This document shows positions 15,658-23,574 of a DNA stretch of 59,765 nucleotides, one piece after another. Under the pieces are notes generated by a model, which was not told the DNA's origin, searched no databases, and worked only from the letters and a program-made list of their open reading frames with translations. This stretch comes from a virus. The position numbers were made by a program, and so were the translations under genes. Where the stretch lies: IMG/VR virus record IMGVR_UViG_3300046462_000884, positions 1 to 59,765 of that record, one strand, 5' to 3'. Each line of letters begins with the position of its first letter. Positions within the stretch are counted from its first letter, which is position 1.

Positions 15658-16841
15658 AGCTCCAGGCCATCACGGCCTACGGCGAAGTCTGCCAATGCTG
15701 CGGTGAAGAGTTTCTCGACTTCTTGCAGCTCGATCATATTCACAACGATGGTGCCGCGGAGCGGGCTGGTCGCGGTCCCCGCGGCACCAACTTTTATCGC
15801 GCGCTGCGCAAAGCAGGCTGGCCGCAAGGTCGTCTCGCTGTGCTCTGCGCAAACTGCAACGTGGCGAAGCACATAAACAAGGGGTTTTGCCCATGCAGAC
15901 GCGCCAAGACTATGTCCATCCATTCCTATCCCAAGATCCATCACGAGGGCCACCGCGAGCTCAAGAAACTGTTCAACGGCCCAGTCGTTGTCGAAGAGAA
16001 AGTCGACGGGAGCCAGATCTCGTTCGGCGTGATCGACGGCGAGCTTTATGCGCGCTCGAAGGGCGCCGCGCTCGATCTCGACTCACCCGACAAGCTCTTC
16101 GCCTCGGCAGTCAGCACGATCAAAGAGCTTCGGCCAAAACTCGTGCCAGGTGCTGTTTACCGCGGCGAGTACCTGTCTCGACCGAAGCACAACACTTTGC
16201 CCTATGACCGTATCCCGGCACAGCACATCATGCTCTATGACATCGAGGTAGAGCATAACAACTATGTAGATAGACTCTATCTTGCTAACACGGCAGCCTA
16301 CCTCGGTCTCGAAACGGTGCCCTGTTATTTCTGGGGCAAGCTCGCGAACTTCGGCGAATTAGCCCAATTCATGGGCCAGAAGTCCGCACTCGGCGGAGTC
16401 GAAATCGAAGGCATCGTCGTCAAGAACCACGGCCAGTTTGGCGCCGATGACAAACCTCTGATGGCCAAGTTGGTGCGCGATGGCTTCAAAGAGCTCAATT
16501 CTGGCGAGTGGCGTTCAGCGAATCCGACGCCGACTGACATCCGCGAGGCGATCGGTCGTCTGGTCAGCACGCCGGCTCGCTGGGAGAAAGCGGTTCAACA
16601 TCTGCGAGACGCCGGCAAGCTCACCGAAAGCGTCAAAGACATTGGCCCCGCGATCAAAGAGCTCCAGGGCGACATCGACGAGGAGTGCAAAGAGCTCATC
16701 ATTGAGCGACTTCTCGCGTGGGCTTTGCCGACGATACGCAGGCGCGCAGTCGCAGGGTTCCCCGATTGGTACAAAGCCCGCCTGGGTGCCGCTAACGATA
16801 ACGATGCCGCTGAACTACCACTGGCGAGCTCTGGCACATGA
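15537..16841 (+). CDS. HNH nuclease domain fused to RNA ligase
   Basis: One uninterrupted frame encodes two recognisable domains. Residues 10-122: a zinc-knuckle HNH endonuclease (CTRCKRRP, CDVCRE, CQCCGEEF, LQLDHIHNDG, LCANCNVAKH). From about residue 126: a nucleotidyltransferase of the RNA-ligase type, motif I EEKVDGSQ with the adenylated Lys, YRGEYL (motif III), MLYDIEV (IIIa), VEIEGIVVKN (IV) and MAKLV (V). RNA ligases can repair tRNAs cut by host defence nucleases. The start appears to be TTG 15537, with no clear ribosome binding site, inside the upstream gene. Met126 could start a separate ligase but lacks a ribosome binding site. Confidence 0.75.
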   Translation: MADNVTAAGAQCTRCKRRPELGRRVCDVCRESAALACRRLKLQAITAYGEVCQCCGEEFLDFLQLDHIHNDGAAERAGRGPRGTNFYRALRKAGWPQGRLAVLCANCNVAKHINKGFCPCRRAKTMSIHSYPKIHHEGHRELKKLFNGPVVVEEKVDGSQISFGVIDGELYARSKGAALDLDSPDKLFASAVSTIKELRPKLVPGAVYRGEYLSRPKHNTLPYDRIPAQHIMLYDIEVEHNNYVDRLYLANTAAYLGLETVPCYFWGKLANFGELAQFMGQKSALGGVEIEGIVVKNHGQFGADDKPLMAKLVRDGFKELNSGEWRSANPTPTDIREAIGRLVSTPARWEKAVQHLRDAGKLTESVKDIGPAIKELQGDIDEECKELIIERLLAWALPTIRRRAVAGFPDWYKARLGAANDNDAAELPLASSGT

Positions 16842-17127
16842 GCTAGGGCAGGTGGAGCTGTTCGAGTCGGGCATGCGCCGGCTAGAGATGCTCGATGTCG
16901 AGTGGTACGAAGACACGAAGGCATCAATTCTGTTCGGCGAGAAATACGGTCTGTCACTGAAGCTCCAAGTGCACGATCCGTTCTACGAACGTATCGCTTT
17001 GGTGCATATCGACTATGTCGACTTCGAAGACGACATCGACGCTTTCGTTTTGAGCGTTCGCTGTGGCTATATCGGGCTAATTGAATCGCTTAGATCTGCT
17101 GCCATGGGCTGCAGCAAAGCGGACTGA
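16804..17127 (+). CDS. hypothetical protein (107 aa)
   Basis: The protein starts MPLNYHWRALAHELGQVELF, overlapping the ligase gene by 38 nt. It is acidic and mixed alpha/beta (IALVHIDYVDFEDDIDAFVLSV). Its end overlaps the convergent amidase-like gene by 61 nt. No family recognised. Confidence 0.5.
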   Translation: MPLNYHWRALAHELGQVELFESGMRRLEMLDVEWYEDTKASILFGEKYGLSLKLQVHDPFYERIALVHIDYVDFEDDIDAFVLSVRCGYIGLIESLRSAAMGCSKAD

Positions 17128-17663
17128 ATCCGCGCGAGGGGCAGGGCGGGGCCGCAATCGAGCACCCCGCGGAAGCCCGCCACCATTGACAGGTCGACGA
17201 CCTCGACAAGTGTGGGTATCTGTACTCTGAGCTGCCGAATCAGGCGCTCCAGAGCGTACAGCTGCTCGTCTGGGTAGCGTTGCCAAAAGCCGATGGAACA
17301 GTTCGGCAATCGGTGCTTCGCGGCTACGATGTCGCGTTCCGGCAGCCTTTCGCCGGTAGAGACAGCGGTACCATCAGCCATGACGGGGCCGACATTGACT
17401 AGGGCGATGGCTACGGAGAAGGAGTTCACGCCGGTTCGTCCGCCGAACTCACTCCGGCCAGACGTCCATGCCACTTTCTCGGTCGGAAGAACTGTCAGGA
17501 TCTGACCATCGCGACCTACGAGGTAATGCACCGACTGGCTCGATTTGCGGTCGAGATACCAGGCCTTCGCGGTCGCAAATGACTGCGAGCGCGTGTTACA
17601 TAAGACCACGAGCGACGGTGCCACGAGGGCTCCGCCGCGATTCGGCGAATACGAATCTGACAT
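17067..17663 (-). CDS. Amidase_2-like protein with substituted zinc ligands
   Basis: The fold pattern of N-acetylmuramoyl-L-alanine amidases (T7 lysozyme type) is visible: LVVLCNTRS, SVHYLVGRDGQI, VAWTSGRSEF, then NSFSVAIALVNVG and LDCGPALPLARIQ. Key residues are changed: the first zinc His (T7 FVHCSAT) is Leu/Cys here, the second (T7 AHHEVAP) lines up with VDLSMVA and is Leu, and the catalytic Tyr before HY is Val. It is thus probably not a working amidase. The start is uncertain: ATG 17663 has no ribosome binding site; GTG 17625 has GGAG upstream. It is the only minus-strand gene inside the early operon. A structural or regulatory role is possible. Confidence 0.6.
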   Translation of the reverse strand: MSDSYSPNRGGALVAPSLVVLCNTRSQSFATAKAWYLDRKSSQSVHYLVGRDGQILTVLPTEKVAWTSGRSEFGGRTGVNSFSVAIALVNVGPVMADGTAVSTGERLPERDIVAAKHRLPNCSIGFWQRYPDEQLYALERLIRQLRVQIPTLVEVVDLSMVAGFRGVLDCGPALPLARIQSALLQPMAADLSDSISPI

Positions 17664-17679
17664 CGGAGGATTATACAAC

Positions 17680-17979
17680 ATGGCTAGTTCATCAGCAGCA
17701 GCAACTGTCATTCGGCGCCCCATGCCAATCATCGAGCGCATGCGCATCCCCGCCGCGGTCTCGAAGCGCGAGCGCTTCATGGCCACGCCAGTCGGCGACA
17801 AGGAGCTCGAGATGCTCTGCGAGCTGATCCGCTATGACGGGTTGCAAGACATAGCTAAAGCAATCGGCATCTCAGAGCTGACGCTCTTGCGCGTGTGCTC
17901 GGGGTTCATCGACCGCTGCCGGCCCAAGTCGCAGCATGCCGTTCGGAAGTTCTTTGCGCTGAGCGCTAACGAAAAGTGA
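17680..17979 (+). CDS. helix-turn-helix protein (99 aa)
   Basis: ATG 17680 follows GGAGGA by 8 nt, the best ribosome binding site of this operon. The C-terminal half looks like a DNA-binding helix-turn-helix (LQDIAKAIGISELTLLRVCSG) after a basic linker. It diverges from the amidase-like gene and is coupled to the next DNA-binding gene by overlapping stop and start. It is probably a transcription regulator; target unknown. Confidence 0.6.
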   Translation: MASSSAAATVIRRPMPIIERMRIPAAVSKRERFMATPVGDKELEMLCELIRYDGLQDIAKAIGISELTLLRVCSGFIDRCRPKSQHAVRKFFALSANEK

Positions 17980-18578
17980 ACCCAGAGGGAGCAAACCCGG
18001 TCGGCGTGTTCAAGTATTCGGAAGAAGTGCGCGCCAAGGCCGTCGAGATGTTTCAAGCCGGCAAGAAGCCGGACGAGATAGGCGTAGAGCTTGGTTGCAG
18101 CGGTGCTTCGGTCTATGTCTGGGCAACCGCAGCAGGTGTCCGCTCGCAGCGAACAGGCCCGAGCAAACCGGGGCCTAAGCCTGGCCAAAAGGTCAACCAG
18201 ACTATGTCTGCGGAGGAGCGCGACACACTCATTCTAACGATGTTCAAGCAGGGCTTGGTCCCCGCCGTCATTCGCAAGCAGCTGGGGATCAAAGGCGCTG
18301 GGACGGTAGGAAACGTGATTAGGAAGCACGGCCTGAACCCCTACGAAAACACGCCGTCCAGACACATCCCATCAACTGGCGCAGACGCAATGAAGCCCGA
18401 ACAAACGAACCTTGCTCTGCCGTTGTCTCCCGCAGAACAGATGCTCGCAGTCCGGGCCGCAAGGGCTCAGCCAGCGCCGGCCAATGAAGACGTACATGCG
18501 TTGCGTCGCACTATCGCAGCGCTGCGAACCGAGCGCGATGCGTTGCGCGCAGCGCTCGACGCCATCATTGGTCAGTGA
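17976..18578 (+). CDS. DNA-binding protein with two helix-turn-helix segments
   Basis: The start is GTG 17976. An N-terminal transposase-type HTH is visible (YSEEVRAKAVEMFQAGKKPD, then CSGASVYVWATAAG), a linker (KPGPKPGQK), a second HTH-like unit (RDTLILTMFKQGLVPAVIRKQ) and a C-terminal leucine-rich helix (LRRTIAALRTERDALRAALD) likely to form a dimer. There is no transposase catalytic domain. It is last in the early operon, just before the terminator. Confidence 0.6.
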   Translation: MNPEGANPVGVFKYSEEVRAKAVEMFQAGKKPDEIGVELGCSGASVYVWATAAGVRSQRTGPSKPGPKPGQKVNQTMSAEERDTLILTMFKQGLVPAVIRKQLGIKGAGTVGNVIRKHGLNPYENTPSRHIPSTGADAMKPEQTNLALPLSPAEQMLAVRAARAQPAPANEDVHALRRTIAALRTERDALRAALDAIIGQ

Positions 18579-18780
18579 GAGGAGCGGCGGCCTCAGCCTC
18601 GGCTAAGACCGCCGCTCTTTTGAATTCGTAACTCGCCCGTGCGACGCCAAGTTTTACCGTCAGCATACGTCTGTACTTCATACGTATCTCGTCGCTGAGA
18701 TCCTCGCGCGGCTGTGCGATGAGCCGCTCGAGATGCTCAGCGGTTGCTAGGTCGAAGCTGCCATCGTCGAGAAGGCTCAT
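18565..18780 (-). CDS. hypothetical virion-block protein (71 aa)
   Basis: I chose ATG 18780 (MSLLDDGSFDLATAEHLERL) because it overlaps the stop of the upstream 208-aa gene. It is helical and Ala/Glu-rich. Its 3' end overlaps the last codons of the convergent plus-strand operon and contains the plus-strand terminator stem. Function unknown. Confidence 0.5.
   Translation of the reverse strand: MSLLDDGSFDLATAEHLERLIAQPREDLSDEIRMKYRRMLTVKLGVARASYEFKRAAVLAEAEAAAPLTDQ
18582..18621 (+). terminator. Rho-independent terminator of the early operon
   Basis: GAGCGGCGG (18582-18590) pairs with CCGCCGCTC (18609-18617), the loop carries a second small stem (AGCC/GGCT), and TTTT follows. It stands directly after the last plus-strand early gene and inside the coding end of a minus-strand gene. 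Confidence 0.8.
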
Positions 18781-19403
18781 ACCGATAGGATCAGATTGGG
18801 CGCCACGGCAGTCGTCAGGGTGACTGATACCGAAGCTGGCGTCGGGATAACCTGCCCGAGCACGAGCGGCGTACCCACCGAGGCGAACGTAAACACCGAG
18901 AATTGCCCGATGTCGCATGCCAGGCCGTTAGCGATTCCAGGCTGGGTCGTCGCGGGCTGGAAGCGCGCAAACACCCAGATATGGCTACCCACCGGAGGCG
19001 TATGCGCGAGGTTGCCACCGTTCGAATAGCGACCCACGGAGCCCGTGTAGTCGGTCGCAGTCGTGTCGATGGCGCGGATGGTCAGCGGCTGAATCGTGCC
19101 GTCTGGAGCGTTCGGCGTGGTCGCAATGCCGAACTCCTGCGTGAGCGCACCAGCGCCCACAGCAGACGTTACGAAATAGACCTTGTTCAGCTTGATCGTG
19201 CGTGCGACCTGGCCGATGTACAGAAAATAGGCCGTACCGGCAATGGTCGGAAACGATGTTGCGAGCTGAAGCATGCTCGAGCATCGCAGTTGGGTGTTCT
19301 CGCCAAGCGGCGTGATCGCCGACTGGTCATATGCACGCAGCGCTGCGCCGGAAGCTAACCCGCCGCGATGCGCTGCATATCTCTCGTCATTTGATAGGGA
19401 CAT
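18777..19403 (-). CDS. virion structural protein (208 aa)
   Basis: A beta-rich protein (AYFLYIGQVARTIKLNKVYFVTS, SVSVTLTTAVAPNLILSV) of the sort seen in phage fibre or capsid-decoration proteins with a receptor- or head-binding tip. It starts MSLSNDERYAAHRGG, overlapping the end of the giant Pro-rich gene by 17 nt. No family recognised with certainty. Confidence 0.55.
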   Translation of the reverse strand: MSLSNDERYAAHRGGLASGAALRAYDQSAITPLGENTQLRCSSMLQLATSFPTIAGTAYFLYIGQVARTIKLNKVYFVTSAVGAGALTQEFGIATTPNAPDGTIQPLTIRAIDTTATDYTGSVGRYSNGGNLAHTPPVGSHIWVFARFQPATTQPGIANGLACDIGQFSVFTFASVGTPLVLGQVIPTPASVSVTLTTAVAPNLILSV

Positions 19404-22400
19404 TCAATTCCTCGTCGATTTCTTTCTTTAGTTTCTCGTTGGCATCGCGGTAATCCGCGCTCTTATATCCTGACATACCGGCACTTAGACCTCGGCTCAT
19501 ATTAGGACTCTTGATCACATCGCCGACCGACTGGGCAATGCTGCCGTAGGTATGCAGTGAGCGCTGTTCGCCGAGCAGCTTATGAATTAGGTCCTGCGAA
19601 CCACTACCCTTTTGCTCTTGCGCGGCGCCCTGAGCGACCTTGTCTTCGACACCCTTGATGAGCTCATGCTTGGCATTTGCCTTATCCAGCTGTGTTAGTA
19701 GGCTAGGGCCACCGATCGAATCGGCAGGCAAGTTGCTCGGGAGTTGGCCCGCAGCTTCGGCCTCTTTGAGCTTCTTTTTCTTCGCTGCCTTGAGCCCGTA
19801 AGCAATCGGCCGCATGGCCTCATCTTCGCCGGGTCGCATCGGTTTGTTGTTCTGCCGCTCGTGCTTACGCAGCTCTGACATCAGGTCACGCTGCACGGCG
19901 TCGGCCTGACGCAGCGTGAAGTGACTTGGCCCATAGTCTGGCGACATTGGCTCTGCCAGCTTGAGGCCTGGCGATGCACGCATCGGCTTGTTCTCGGGCA
20001 AGAGGTTCAATGGCTCGACGAGCTGGTTGCGCTTTGGCTGATACATCTGCGAAACGCCGCCATGCAGCCACTGCGATGCATCAGGAGGAGCCGGGCTTGT
20101 CGGCTGCGGGTTGAGCCCCGCTGGCGGCTGCGGGTGCAACGATGCACCGAGCGTGGGCTCCTCGAGCTGCGGAAAATGACCGAGGCTCGGCTGCGGGTGT
20201 GGGCCGGTGCCAGCGATAGGCACGTTCGGTCCACTCATAGCAGGGAAGGGGAACGGCTTCGGCTGGTAGCGCCCTGGCTCGTCAACGCGCTGCTCCGTGG
20301 GCAAGAGATTGATCTTCGGCGCCGTGTTAGGCGGCCTGACATAAGAGCCTGGCGGCGGTCTATGCGGCGGCAGAATAGGGTCGGGCGCGCGGAGGCGACT
20401 AGACACCTGGAACGGCGTGCGTGTCGACTGCGGCTGCGGCTGAAGCAACGCTTGTGCATGCGTTGGCTGCGCGATGCCGGTCATCGGTCGCGGCCGAACG
20501 TTCACGCGGCTTGGATCAGCGCCCTGTTGCTCGGGCAACGCCAAGTTGATGCTCGGTGCGTGCGGTGCGCCGGCTTGAAACGAAGGCCCACCGAGGTCGA
20601 GTTGAGGTCGATGCAGCTGCATCTGATTGGGCTCGACTTGCTGAGGGAAAGGCGGCGGGTTCGCGGGACCTAGCAGCTTGGGCTGTTCGAGGTCGTAGTC
20701 GTTGTGCGGACGAGAAGGGAAAGCGCCCGCGGGTGTCGCAGGCAGACGGCCGAGGTTGAGGCGCGCAAGCGGACCTTCCTGCTCGAACTGCTTGAAATCA
20801 GGCTCGAGGTTCGGCGAGCCAAGACCCAGCGGCGCGCGGTGGAACGACTCACCCACGCGAGGTTGCATGAGGTTCAGGCGAGTCGGCGCCTCTGCTGGCT
20901 TCGGGCCATTGACGACGACGGGCTTGGGCTTCTTGTTCTGTGTGCCATAGCTGCGCAGCGGATGCTTGGGCTGCTTGGGTTTGAACGCTTCGGGGATCTC
21001 GGGGCGATGCGGCTTGGCAGCTGATGGCTGCGGCTCCATGCTCGGGCGCGGCTTCGCAAAGTTAGGCAGCGAGGCCTTAGCTGGCTGCGGATAGTAGCCA
21101 GCAGGCGTCTCTGGTCGCGCGCCAAGCTTCGGCGCCGGTTTGGGCTGCGCCTTGGCAGGAGTCGGCTGCGGGTAGTGTCCAGCGCTCGGAGCCGGCCCCA
21201 TGGGCGCGTCTGGGCGTGCGCCGAGGTTGGCCGGTGGTTCTACCGGCGGGTTCGCTGGCCTCGCTCCTGAGGGCGCTGGTAGCCTCGCAGGCGGTCCATG
21301 CTGCGGTCGTACGGGCGGTCTAGCGGTCGGCCGCTCATGAGGCTCGAGTGGCGGCTCTTGCCCTTGAAACTTGCCGACACCCTTGAGCTCGGGCTGCGGG
21401 AAATGACCTGCAGTCGGCTGCGGATTGCGGCCAAGGTTTAGGCGGCCTAGAGCCTGCTCTTCGAGCCATCGGTCGGGTGAGTCACCCATCGAAAGATTCG
21501 GCACCTCGAGCGACGGTCTAAAGCCGTGCGGCTGGCTTGGTCGAAGCTTGATCGAATCGGGATGCGTGCCGAGGTTCAGGCGATAGGGCGGACGCGAAGG
21601 CAGCTCGGGCGGCGGAGACGGAAAAGCACCCGCGGGCGTTTGCGGGTGCGAGCCCAAGTGATGCTGCAAAAGGTTCTGTTCCTCGTCCCAGTCAGTCAGG
21701 TGGTCGGGCGCATGCGGCGACGGCTGCGGATAGTGCCCGAGGGGCGCTGCAGGCTGCGTGGCAGGAGGCCCGGGGTCTCTGGGTGCAGGGGGTAGGCTCG
21801 GCGTTGGCGCGGCTGTAGGGGGCGCTGGCTGCGGGTAATGACCCGCTGAAACAGGCTGCGGAAAGTAGCCGGCGGGCGGCACTTCGGGCGGCGTCTCATA
21901 GGGTGGCCGAGGTCTCGGCTGGACCGGGTTGCGCACTTGGGGTGCACCCACCGCGCCCGAGCTCGGGAGCGTGACGTTGAGCGTCGTCGGGTCTGCCGGT
22001 GGTACGACCTTAGGCTCTGGAACGCTGCCGGAACGCTTCGCCTCAGCCCTCGGGTTTGATCGCGAGTCAGCATCGGTGAGCTTAGGGCCTTGTGGCAGCG
22101 GCGCGCGTTTGACGGGCGGCTCGGGCTCGTAAGGTTGCGGCTGGAGCTTGCTCAGATGCGACCGAACGACTTCTGCCTTTTCGGGCGCGTTCGCAAACTC
22201 GTGTGTCTTAGCCGCGGCCTCAAGGTCCGCGGCAATGTGTTCAGTCGGCACAGCGAGATCACCGACCGTTTCATTCACGACCGCGCCGTCTGGCAGCGTG
22301 CGTGTGCCGCCCGTGCTGGCGTTCATGACAGCATCGTGCGTGCGGCCAACTTCCTTGCCGGCAGCTGCCTTCCGGTCAGCGACGTTCGCAGCGAGACGGT

Positions 22401-23574
22401 CTAGTGAAATATCTTTGAGTGGGTTGTCGCCGGCTACATTGCTCGTATCCGGCAGTCCCATCTCTCGAGCTAGCGCACCGTCACGTGCAAACGCTGCGTG
22501 GTTGCCGTGTTTCGTGTTCTTCAACGCGCGAGCAGGTGAGGCGACAGCGCGACCCAGCTTCTCATTCGCTTTGGTCTTCAAACGCTGACCCAAAGCACTG
22601 AGCTCGGAGCCTACAGCCTCGCCGCCGATCACGGGCGCTGCAGCGATGAGCGCCGTGCTCATCGGATGCTCTGCGAATTCATGTCCGATCTGCTCGACGC
22701 GGTTGTCTTTGATCTGAGCGCCACGTGCAGCTGCTGCCGCGCCGAGGCCCTGCGCGCCGCGACCTACAAGCTTCGCTGCATGCGTAGCGTTGGGCAAAGC
22801 CTCTTCAGCGTCGCGCCCAAAACGCGCGACGTCAGCGCCCACCTTCTTCGCGGCATTGACGACTGCGCCCCCCGCGCCACGCAGCCTCGCAGCATATGCA
22901 CCAGCTCTAGGGACGGCCTTGATGTAGTCGCTCGCGAGGCCGGCAAGAGGCTTCACGATGCCGCGCACTACCGGCGCAGCCTCGGTCGCGATCTTGCCCA
23001 CTGTCGCGAGGCCGCGCCCGGCACCCGCACCGAGAGCCATGAACGCTGCGCCTTCACCCTCAGCTGTGCCCTCTGGGTGTCGTTCACGGGCTTGTTCGAC
23101 AGGCTTCTCACGTACTGTTTGCGAGGGAGTCGCGCCGGCATAGCGCGCAGGTTTGCCGTCGACCGTGTGATCAGCGCTCGGTGCTCCGATAGCTCGAGCG
23201 CCACGGTTGAGCTTGTCGACTGCGCTGTCAAAGAGCTTGTTGACATAGGTACCGCCTGTGAGCGAGTGGTATGCACCCTCGGCCCAGTCACGGTATGCCC
23301 CTTCGCTCGGCTTATCCGGGTCTGTGCCCGAGAATGCAATCGGCTTATCCTTCGCAGCGATGTGTAGGCTCGTATCCTCGGCGTCGGGAGTCGACAAAGG
23401 CTCGCGCTCAGGCTTGGTGCCAGCGTCGGCCGCATGCTTCTCATACTCGGCCATGCCCGCGTCGACTTCGTCGTCGGGCACGCCTGCATCGCGAAAATGC
23501 TTGGCGACTGCCTCGGCGAAGGGATTATCGCTGGCCTGCGCTGCGGCTACTGGTGTTTTATTCTTGTCGCCCAT
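19387..23574 (-). CDS. giant Pro-rich repeat virion protein (1395 aa)
   Basis: The N-terminal 470 residues are Ala/Lys-rich and helical; the middle 800 are proline-rich and probably disordered, with a recurring heptad of the form (A/L)G-(H/Y/L)-(Y/F/N)-PQP: AGYFPQP, AGHYPQP, LGHYPQP, AGHFPQP, AGYYPQP, AGLNPQP, plus variants AGAFPSP and AGAFPSR. LNLG also recurs. The last 200 residues are Lys/Gln-rich and helical. It is co-transcribed with two other large proteins behind the tail-nozzle gene, where T7-like phages keep internal ejection proteins, so a packaged or injected protein is likely. Its ATG overlaps the upstream stop by 1 nt. Confidence 0.65.
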   Translation of the reverse strand: MGDKNKTPVAAAQASDNPFAEAVAKHFRDAGVPDDEVDAGMAEYEKHAADAGTKPEREPLSTPDAEDTSLHIAAKDKPIAFSGTDPDKPSEGAYRDWAEGAYHSLTGGTYVNKLFDSAVDKLNRGARAIGAPSADHTVDGKPARYAGATPSQTVREKPVEQARERHPEGTAEGEGAAFMALGAGAGRGLATVGKIATEAAPVVRGIVKPLAGLASDYIKAVPRAGAYAARLRGAGGAVVNAAKKVGADVARFGRDAEEALPNATHAAKLVGRGAQGLGAAAAARGAQIKDNRVEQIGHEFAEHPMSTALIAAAPVIGGEAVGSELSALGQRLKTKANEKLGRAVASPARALKNTKHGNHAAFARDGALAREMGLPDTSNVAGDNPLKDISLDRLAANVADRKAAAGKEVGRTHDAVMNASTGGTRTLPDGAVVNETVGDLAVPTEHIAADLEAAAKTHEFANAPEKAEVVRSHLSKLQPQPYEPEPPVKRAPLPQGPKLTDADSRSNPRAEAKRSGSVPEPKVVPPADPTTLNVTLPSSGAVGAPQVRNPVQPRPRPPYETPPEVPPAGYFPQPVSAGHYPQPAPPTAAPTPSLPPAPRDPGPPATQPAAPLGHYPQPSPHAPDHLTDWDEEQNLLQHHLGSHPQTPAGAFPSPPPELPSRPPYRLNLGTHPDSIKLRPSQPHGFRPSLEVPNLSMGDSPDRWLEEQALGRLNLGRNPQPTAGHFPQPELKGVGKFQGQEPPLEPHERPTARPPVRPQHGPPARLPAPSGARPANPPVEPPANLGARPDAPMGPAPSAGHYPQPTPAKAQPKPAPKLGARPETPAGYYPQPAKASLPNFAKPRPSMEPQPSAAKPHRPEIPEAFKPKQPKHPLRSYGTQNKKPKPVVVNGPKPAEAPTRLNLMQPRVGESFHRAPLGLGSPNLEPDFKQFEQEGPLARLNLGRLPATPAGAFPSRPHNDYDLEQPKLLGPANPPPFPQQVEPNQMQLHRPQLDLGGPSFQAGAPHAPSINLALPEQQGADPSRVNVRPRPMTGIAQPTHAQALLQPQPQSTRTPFQVSSRLRAPDPILPPHRPPPGSYVRPPNTAPKINLLPTEQRVDEPGRYQPKPFPFPAMSGPNVPIAGTGPHPQPSLGHFPQLEEPTLGASLHPQPPAGLNPQPTSPAPPDASQWLHGGVSQMYQPKRNQLVEPLNLLPENKPMRASPGLKLAEPMSPDYGPSHFTLRQADAVQRDLMSELRKHERQNNKPMRPGEDEAMRPIAYGLKAAKKKKLKEAEAAGQLPSNLPADSIGGPSLLTQLDKANAKHELIKGVEDKVAQGAAQEQKGSGSQDLIHKLLGEQRSLHTYGSIAQSVGDVIKSPNMSRGLSAGMSGYKSADYRDANEKLKKEIDEELNVPIK

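Noticed and set aside
17976-18578. Insertion-sequence transposase
   Set aside because: Only HTH units and a dimerisation helix are present; no DDE catalytic domain or flanking inverted repeats.
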